Shown piece after piece: positions 57,241-64,000 of a stretch of 64,000 nt of DNA. Both the position numbers and the translations under genes were made by a program. Origin of the DNA: Pisaster brevispinus (lineage: Eukaryota > Echinodermata > Asteroidea > Forcipulatida > Asteriidae); contig JAMKCF010000013.1 in the NCBI GenBank assembly GCA_023634235.1, positions 10,718,296-10,782,295 of the forward strand. The letters run 5' to 3'. Position 1 is the stretch's first letter. Every line of letters begins with the position of its first letter. The notes beneath the pieces are model-generated. The model did not search any database. It had not been told where the DNA came from and was given only the letters and a program-made list of their open reading frames with translations.

Positions 57241-58133
57241 TGTAATGCTAGTCCTCAAAAAGATATGAACAAAATGTTTTCGAATGGAAATAATCTTAAG
57301 TAATATTAAGTTGATCCGAAGTAGCAACCCTTGTTCTGTTAACAACTTAAAAAGAGGAGCTAAACATACATGTCACTTGATTTCTCGCAAAATAAAAACA
57401 TTCAAAAAATTCCTGACTCTTTTTGTTGTTTCGGAAACTATCGTTAGCACAATTGCTCGTTATGACACAAAATTACACACCTTATAAGATAAACAAAAAA
57501 TGTATACAGACAACTTTAAACAATCTTCACCACTTGTCGGTATTTTGACCAAGAATGGTTCCGACCATACTAGGGCGCCACCAACGGCGAAAAACGAGTT
57601 CAAACACTGATATTGGGGCTATTTTTGCCGATCAAATTTTAAGAAAGAAAATTTCAAACTTGTGACCGATTAATAACTAAACAAAAGAACAATTGCTAAC
57701 CAAGAGAAAATTGTTAACTGCAGAAAAAAACATTTATCTTGGTAAACAAAAACCACAACATGCTCAAAATTAACTCTCAGAAGTAATTTTTCAACATCTT
57801 GTCACGTTAAAATGCGTTTTCAATTTAAAGTTTTTAAATAGAGTTCCGTACAAATGAAAATAAGAACTCTTAACGACGACCTACCTGTGATAGCATTTGT
57901 TTAAATGTTGTAATATTGGCGTTTAAAACTTCACAATCCATAATTGAGGAAACAGAATGAACAATAATGAACATCAATTTGTATAAACAGACTTGCAAGC
58001 TTTTACTTTTATACCCTCGTTACCACCGGTGTCTATGTCTAATAGTTGTTCAATGAAATTGACAATTTATGGTTGGAGTTCCATCAAGTCATCCTCGACT
58101 TGAAAACAAACTGCGTTAGACGTCATGAAACAC

Positions 58134-58190
58134 TTAGCGAGTGTTGCCATATAGGTTCATCTTTGAGCTTGGTGACAGATGCATGCATAT
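58134..58190 (-). CDS. Putative last exon of the receptor kinase gene
   Basis: After acceptor TTTACAG the exon reads ICMHLSPSSKMNLYGNTR and a stop, in phase with VYQEP at the end of exon 59698-59809. It would be a short C-terminal tail with a tyrosine. Support is splice-site and phase only; another last exon is possible. Confidence 0.45.
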   Translation of the reverse strand: MCMHLSPSSKMNLYGNTR

Positions 58191-58862
58191 CTGTAAAGAA
58201 ACAAATACAAGTACACATTATTCATAGGAGTAAAGAACACGAAACAAAACGATCGTATACAGATTAAAATAAATAAAACAAAAAAAGGAACTTGTGAACA
58301 ACACGATTGCACCAGAGATTGCCGGTCATGTACAGAGTTTTTTATTGATTGATTTATTGTACTATTGTTTTCTTTTTGTCGAAACGTATCTACTGAGACA
58401 CAAAGTATTGATGTAGAGACACGGTCCTCTAAGGACGAGCATTCACCAGAATTAAACAAAAGAAAAGCCATATGATGACGTCTCAAATATAAAATATTCC
58501 CTTGCACTGATTTCAATCCTCCAGTACTATAAAGCTCAATGCACAATACTAACTATAGCACAGCAGAGTCGCATGATTGAAGGGGAAAAGGTCGACACGA
58601 CACAGGGCTAGCTGAAAACAAGTTTACATTACCCGATTCAATCAGCCTAAAAATAACAACATTGGTGGAATAACATGATGATCTGATACAAAGTAATACT
58701 TACAGATAGCTTTTCCATAATTAATGACTAGTATTTAGAGACAAGTATGACAGAAGAATAAAATGTTTTCTGTCTTGCTCAAAGTTAAAATGGAAAAAAA
58801 AGAGTGATCCCAAGAGTTGCGACCTAAAATCTAACATTTTTTATAGTAAATATGCTCATCAC

Positions 58863-58950
58863 TTGGGTAACTAATCACTTGCGCGCGAAGTTTGAACCTA
58901 CTACCATGGGTTAGAAGCCGGTGCTCTTGCAACTGAGCTATCTTGCCACT
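58863..58950 (-). repeat. Degenerate tRNA-like sequence
   Basis: The reverse complement shows GGCAAGATAGCTCAGTTGC (acceptor and D-arm) and GGTTCAAAC (T-loop), but the 3' acceptor strand no longer pairs. It is probably a tRNA-derived repeat remnant lying in the kinase gene's last intron. Confidence 0.5.
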
Positions 58951-59697
58951 CGCACTCCCCACACGCAAAAGAAGTCATGAACTGTGTAAACTGTTTGTTA
59001 GAATACACATATCATATTGTCCTAGGGTTGACAATCGGTAGCTTATTGAGGTTTGACAACTATTGACAACTAGTTTGACAACTTCCAATACCTGGGGGGA
59101 GCTAGTATTGACTGTCCATCCAAATTACACCGTGTAACAACTGTTCACTATACTTCGTACTTATTCAGTTCAAAATCGTTGAGCTCGGGAAACGTGGTTT
59201 GACATTTACGTGTGCCGTTATCTTAAGCTAGGGTGGTGTTTGCGCATATTTAGCGCCCCATAAAGCACACGCGCAGTGGACTATTGCACGTGCGATAATC
59301 TACTAAGCGTGCGTAATTAACCTGGGCTTGAATGCTGGCACTGGCTGGCGTGCTTTAAACAGCGAAAATAACACATGGCACGTGGTAGTGAAGGGACCTG
59401 TGAGAACTCGGTTCTCGGTAGTACATGATTTTGTTTGTGGGTGTACAAGGAAACATGACTAGAGCTGGTTTTAAACCATTATAATTTTAACAACTTGAAC
59501 GCTTTAAAATATTTTTCAAAAGTTCGCTTGAAGCAAGTAGATTGCAAATCCTGGAAACTAATCTTATGTTCAAAGTGGATTGTAGTTTTCTCCGTTACCT
59601 GTCTTTGTGTGGTGGTAATCTTACTTATTTTACATGTTTACACAACTTTCTAAAATCAATTTCAAATACGTTTGGTCTTTGCATCAATGTATCTTAC

Positions 59698-60225
59698 CGG
59701 TTCTTGATAAACGTTGCTGTCCGTCATTGTTTCAAGGACAGACACAAGTTTATTGAAGGATGGTCGGTCACTGGGATCCTTCTGCCAGCACTGGAGCATC
59801 ACGTCGTATCTGTATTTAAAGCACACCGTTACCGTTCAGTTCTTCAAATAACAACACTGTTCACCTATGTGCTTAGCCTTTAAAAAAGAGAAAAGTCAAA
59901 CAGCAAGTGTAATTTTTAAAAAACCGGGTCTAATATACAACTCGCGTTTTGTCATTTTAATTGCCTCATTGCAATCGGGCAGAAATTCAATGCGTCGATA
60001 AATCTATCCTAAACTGCATGAATGTGGTTTTCCTCTTCCCAATATTCGGAGTCAATTTCGTACATAAGCTTGTTTACTTGTGTTGAACGACCATCGGCTT
60101 CACCGTTTCTGAAATTGATTCACCTTTGTGGTAAACGGTCCTTATTTGTTCTTCAACAAAAACTGCCTGTAAATTGTTTTACACCAGAAATGTGAAAATT
60201 TCTGAAATATTTAGTAATTGCATTG

Positions 60226-60261
<36 letters not shown>

Positions 60262-63200
60262 CAGACAAAATGTGTACAGCATTTTGAACGACTTTGATAT
60301 GGATCACTGGATTTCTGTTTGTTTAATTCAAAATTGTTTTAAGATACATTTAACTTACATGTTGCGATCACAGTTACTTGGTTTGGGCATACGGTATCCA
60401 TTCCGCAGTCTCGATGTCAGAAGTTTAGTCTTGATACCAGGGTAAGGAGTCTCACCTTCATACATGCATTATGAAAATGTTGTAAATCTTAAAACTGTTT
60501 ATTAGACGTACCGATGAAAGTTACCCTTAAAAAGTGATGATGAATTAAACAATGACAATTAAAGTTTTGACAAATACAAATAAAACAACAGCATGAAACG
60601 GTTCTCTTACCCAATTTGGTAATTTCCCAAAGCAAGACTCCAAAAGACCACCTGTTGAAAAACAAGTATACTGTTTTTATTGTTTACTGGTGTTAATGAT
60701 TAGTGTTACTAAAACATATATAACAGTTGGCAGTAAACGTCAGGTCTGGATCTACAAGGAGGCAACAGAGGACACGGCTAATAATCTTTGTTTTTGATGT
60801 TGTTTATGAGCAAAATTCAGACTTTGCACTACGTTACTAAACAATTACAAGAAGTTACACTCGACGAACTAATTTTTGTTTCTAATTACTAAGTTGTTTT
60901 GGTGCGTAACAAGAATAGCGTCGACACAATATCTGTCCAATGGTTCAAACATTTGGTTATGTGCTCTCAAGATAATACAAAACATGTTTGATACATGCCC
61001 AAGAGGCGCAATGCATGTACCATGAGGCTATCCTAATAATTGTCATTGGGTGAATGTGTTAGTATGGGCTTATGGAGTATCTTTGAAGGCCTATTCTATG
61101 GGTCAACAGCTTGCCCCAAATTAATGAGCATTTATTTTGTTGAATGGCGATAATTCGTTAAGAACTTGTACATTTTGGGAAGTTTGGAAAAAACGGAAAT
61201 ATGACGATTATTTTTTTACTTTATTTATTTATTTATTTGTATTGTTGTTTAGATACCGACAGAGCAATTTCACCATATAGGGTTTAGGTTCTCTTACACG
61301 TCACTCTTTGAGGTATATGTCTGGTGGATCAGTGATTCCAGGGATAGCCAGCGAGCAGGGTCGCGAGTCTGTAAGTAAAAATGTTTGTCAAGTGTAAAGT
61401 AAACCGAATCAAGGAAACATTGATAGAGTTGTGCATTCCCATGTTTCTCCAATAAATACAAAACATACTTACAGTGCAACGAACTGCAAGAAAACAAGCA
61501 TGCATTTTGGGCGGTTCAAATGTTGCAGTGTTTAGTTTACTGTAAAGTATGTTTAACCGTATACCTTCTGCACGTAAACGTCTTCTCCACGCGACAAACC
61601 GAAGTCAGAAACCTTGGCAATCAGATTATCATCGAGGAGAATGTTCCTTGCTGCCAGATAACGATGTATCACCTGTACAATAAGTTAACCGTAAGAAGTA
61701 ACGAATAAGTCAAAACACTCACAAATTTGGAAAATCGTTTTTTGTTTTTTTTATTCTTGAAGTATAAGAGTTTTCATGAGAATCTTGACCTCTGAACACA
61801 AGTGAGTTTCGGGCAGTTATCAAATCCGCAAAGTCATGAACAAAGCGTACGGCATGACACTTAAAGCTGGACTAACTTCTAACAGCCGCGAGCTGGACAG
61901 GCACATCTCTAATATTCGTAGTCTCGAGCCCTGTCAGTCTGTCAACTGCAAATAAATTATTCGAGGCAGAACAAGTTTCGTCTTCAATTTGTAATGTATA
62001 GTTGCCTTGTAATTAGAGTGTGCATTAATATTTTTTTAATTTTTTTTGTTAAAGTCACCAAAAGAAAACAACAAAGTTGATTCGTTAATCACGAATGGGC
62101 AAATGTGAGTGAGGAAAGAGTACATTGACTGCGATGTTGGCTTGTAAGAAATATACAGTGTGCTAATTAATCGTTAAAATTGATTTTGCGACACATGACA
62201 GTAATACTTGCCCTTGATGCAGCCAGGTGTTTCATTCCTTTCGCCACACCCAGAGCAAACTGGAGCAGCTTCGGAGTGGACAGCGATGCATCACCCTGGG
62301 TCATTGAACGAGCCTTGATCAGGTAGGAGCGCAGATCACCGTTGGAGAAATACTCCGAAGCTACGTACAATATGCCTTAATTACAGATGAGATAAAATTA
62401 GTCTTTCACGAAGAACTATTTTAAAACAGATTTCGTTGCAATAGAAATATTCAGTTTTTAATGTTAAGACCCTTCGTCCACATAAAAAAAAACTTAAAAC
62501 AATCAGAAGTATACCTAAACGTTGACTCACTTACCTTTTTGTTGACAAGCACCTAGAATCTTGACGAGATTAGGATGACTTCCGTGAAGAGTCATAGTTT
62601 TGAGTTCCTTTAAGAAATTTTCTCTGTCAGCTGGAGATGCATTTTCTGAATAAACATAAGCATTTTCAAAGTTAAAAGAACTTCTTTTATATAAGTGAAA
62701 GAATTAAGAACGGTGATTGACATCCTAAAACTCCTCCATTTTTGAAAACTTGTCTTTGTATAAGTATCCTTTTCCTAAAAAAAACTTGGACCAAATGTCT
62801 TCATTTTGGATGTGAACTTTGTTAACATGACAACAACAAACTCTCGGATACAGCTGGGCGATTGCTGCTTTATCACTCTCTAATCTAAATAGTGTGTCTT
62901 CTGGGTAAAAGGTTGTTCAAAGGAAAATAATATAATAGTAAATAATACGCAGAGACTGTGCCTGAGCACACACAGAAGGGAATTACAAAACACAGTTTTT
63001 TACAGTAAAAAAAACCAAAAAAAAACAAAACATGTTGATTAGTTGGAGTTAATGCTGAAACAATATTATGCAGCTACAACCAGCGTATTTATGCGTTAAG
63101 CTTTTCGTCAAAAACATCAAACGGTAAAACATGAATTTAATACAACAAAGTATCGTTTTAGACAGACTGTGTACCCTCTTCGTGATAGATAAAGTCTTAT

Positions 63201-64000
63201 GAAAGAAAACTTAGACATACCTTTGAGCTTTTTGATCGCAGCCCTGCACATTGTCCCTGTAATCCTTACTGCACCATAATGCACTTCACCAAAGTGCCCG
63301 TTTCCAAGTATTTTATTTTCTACCACAAAGTCGTCCCACAAGACGCTCCATGGCTGGGCCCACATGGGCAAAGCAATACTTCCGTGCGGTGGTTCCGGTA
63401 ATGGGCGTACAGGTGAGTCACATACCTGATCGTATACTGGCTCTTGTGCCAAACATACTCCCTTAGATTCTGAAGATTCGTTAGGTTTCACCTCTCTTGG
63501 AAGAGCATTCTCATAAGAAACCTGTTAAGAACCATATGGTACGTTTAATTCCATCTAAACGCCTACTGTATAGAAACATGAGGCAGATCATTTTTCTTGC
63601 ATTGGTAAAACATTTCTCACAATAACGGGATGATAGTGCTTTGAAAATACCATCACAGTATGAATTTCTGAGGCCAAATTTAACAACCTGTTTATTAGTT
63701 ACACCAGGTTCATTTGGATTGCTCCGTTGCATAAACATTGAACACTCAACATGCGTAGTTCAATTTTAATAGTGGTCATTCACTGGTCAAAATACGACCA
63801 TTTAAATACTCAAGGTCGAAAAGTATAGTAATATGACTTCATTGAGAGCCAGCAGCAGGAGGCTTTTAATGATTTGAAATCGTTAGCTAAATGGAGTAGC
63901 AGTTAAAGTTAAACAAACGGTGAGTCTTGAATGCCTATTAATGGAACAGAATGACTGAAACAAACCTGAGTCAGAACAAAATCATGTGTGCAAGAATTTG
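59698..64000 (-). CDS. Receptor tyrosine kinase (Tie/FGFR-like), cytoplasmic part, HRD Asp replaced
   Basis: Minus-strand exons join with matching phases: 64000-63966 (partial, DFVLTQ), 63521-63221, 62645-62535, 62375-62212, 61672-61565, 61368-61298, 60651-60611, 60455-60359, 59809-59698, and probably 58190-58134. The kinase runs from [19 protein letters not shown] (Gly loop) and AAIKKLKG (ATP Lys) through FLKELK (helix C Glu), [10 protein letters not shown] (catalytic loop), [16 protein letters not shown] (Mg loop, activation segment), [31 protein letters not shown] to [15 protein letters not shown]. This is a complete fold, most like Tie/FGFR-type animal receptors. The HRD Asp is Tyr, so phosphotransfer is expected to be lost or very weak. 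Ectodomain and membrane exons lie beyond 64000. Confidence 0.9.
61565..61672 (-). CDS. Kinase catalytic-loop exon with HRY instead of HRD
   Basis: The exon reads [20 protein letters not shown], then [16 protein letters not shown], between acceptor TGTACAG and donor AAG|GTATAC. In active kinases the position after HR is Asp, the catalytic base; here the codon is TAT, one base from GAT. The Asn of AARN, the DFG motif and an activation-loop Tyr are kept. A true pseudokinase, a polymorphism or an assembly error are all possible. Confidence 0.85.
62212..62375 (-). CDS. Kinase hinge/helix-E exon with a GC donor
   Basis: The exon reads [46 protein letters not shown]. It must join VIHRY in the next exon in phase 0, which places the 3' edge after AGG at 62212 with the intron starting GCAAGT, a GC-AG splice site rather than GT-AG. 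Confidence 0.8.
63221..63521 (-). CDS. Juxtamembrane and kinase N-lobe exon
   Basis: After acceptor TTAACAG it reads [20 protein letters not shown], then [39 protein letters not shown] and [20 protein letters not shown], ending AAAG|GTATGT. The glycine loop GNGHFG and the VAIK-type lysine (AAIKK) are present. Juxtamembrane tyrosines in SYEN and VYDQV are possible phosphorylation or docking sites, an inference. Confidence 0.85.

Larger units (their letters stand above)
50501..58133. other. Intergenic stretch between orphan signal exon and the kinase gene
   Basis: It contains a long imperfect inverted repeat (50980-52345) with a SINE inside, the duplicate segment at 54645-54995, and the TTCGAGC-type array at 56430-57240. 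The GC-rich minus-strand stretch 54480-54780 gives overlapping ORFs in two frames (one with CRPAV-less text such as YMLCSGWRLGLFRCPAV), but no domain can be named. Elsewhere nothing was recognised. Confidence 0.4.

Noticed and set aside
1..64000. CRISPR arrays, operons or bacterial genes
   Set aside because: Spliced exons, polymerase III-type SINEs and metazoan transposons show eukaryotic DNA; the repeat arrays lack unique spacers.

Overview
This is animal nuclear DNA. It is AT-rich, its genes have introns with GT-AG splice sites, and it is packed with decayed transposons of metazoan type: Jockey/CR1-, R4/Dong- and Tx1/L1-like LINEs, piggyBac, a TTAA-type DNA transposon, MITEs, tRNA-derived SINEs and a DIRS/Ngaro-like gag. 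The Ig-domain/tyrosine-kinase genes and the repeat types suggest an invertebrate deuterostome, most likely an echinoderm. That taxonomic call is inference.

Layout. (1) 1-21942, minus strand: the 5' part of a Tie-like receptor gene, with a signal-peptide exon at 21882-21942, Ig exons at 4275-4610 and 3640-3891, and the rest beyond the left edge. Its 17.3 kb first intron holds a piggyBac pseudogene, three LINE fragments, a ~5.1 kb TTAA-flanked element carrying a THAP gene and a P2RX7-ballast-like gene, a Tx1-like LINE and a 1.4 kb terminal-inverted-repeat element. (2) 21943-27480: repeats only, including a 476 bp palindrome with a tRNA-like gene in each arm. (3) 27864-42982, plus strand: a 16-exon gene whose phases all agree. 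It encodes a KMT5A-like SET domain, five tandem exon modules of low-complexity acidic linker, two zinc fingers and a tyrosine-recombinase domain, about 1124 residues if one 1-nt frameshift is discounted. (4) 43020-48545: a minisatellite, a DIRS-like gag ORF, a split THAP pseudogene and a Harbinger-type Myb exon with its terminal repeat. (5) 50440-50500: a duplicated receptor signal exon ending in a stop codon, then mostly repeats to 58 kb. (6) 58134-64000, minus strand: the kinase half of a second Tie/FGFR-like receptor, with all kinase exons readable but the catalytic HRD Asp replaced by Tyr.

The two receptor genes and the orphan signal exon look like remnants of a tandem receptor cluster on the minus strand, with the SET-recombinase gene lying between on the opposite strand. 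The strongest candidates for an undescribed system are the SET-tyrosine recombinase fusion and the TTAA element that pairs THAP with a P2RX7-ballast-like protein.
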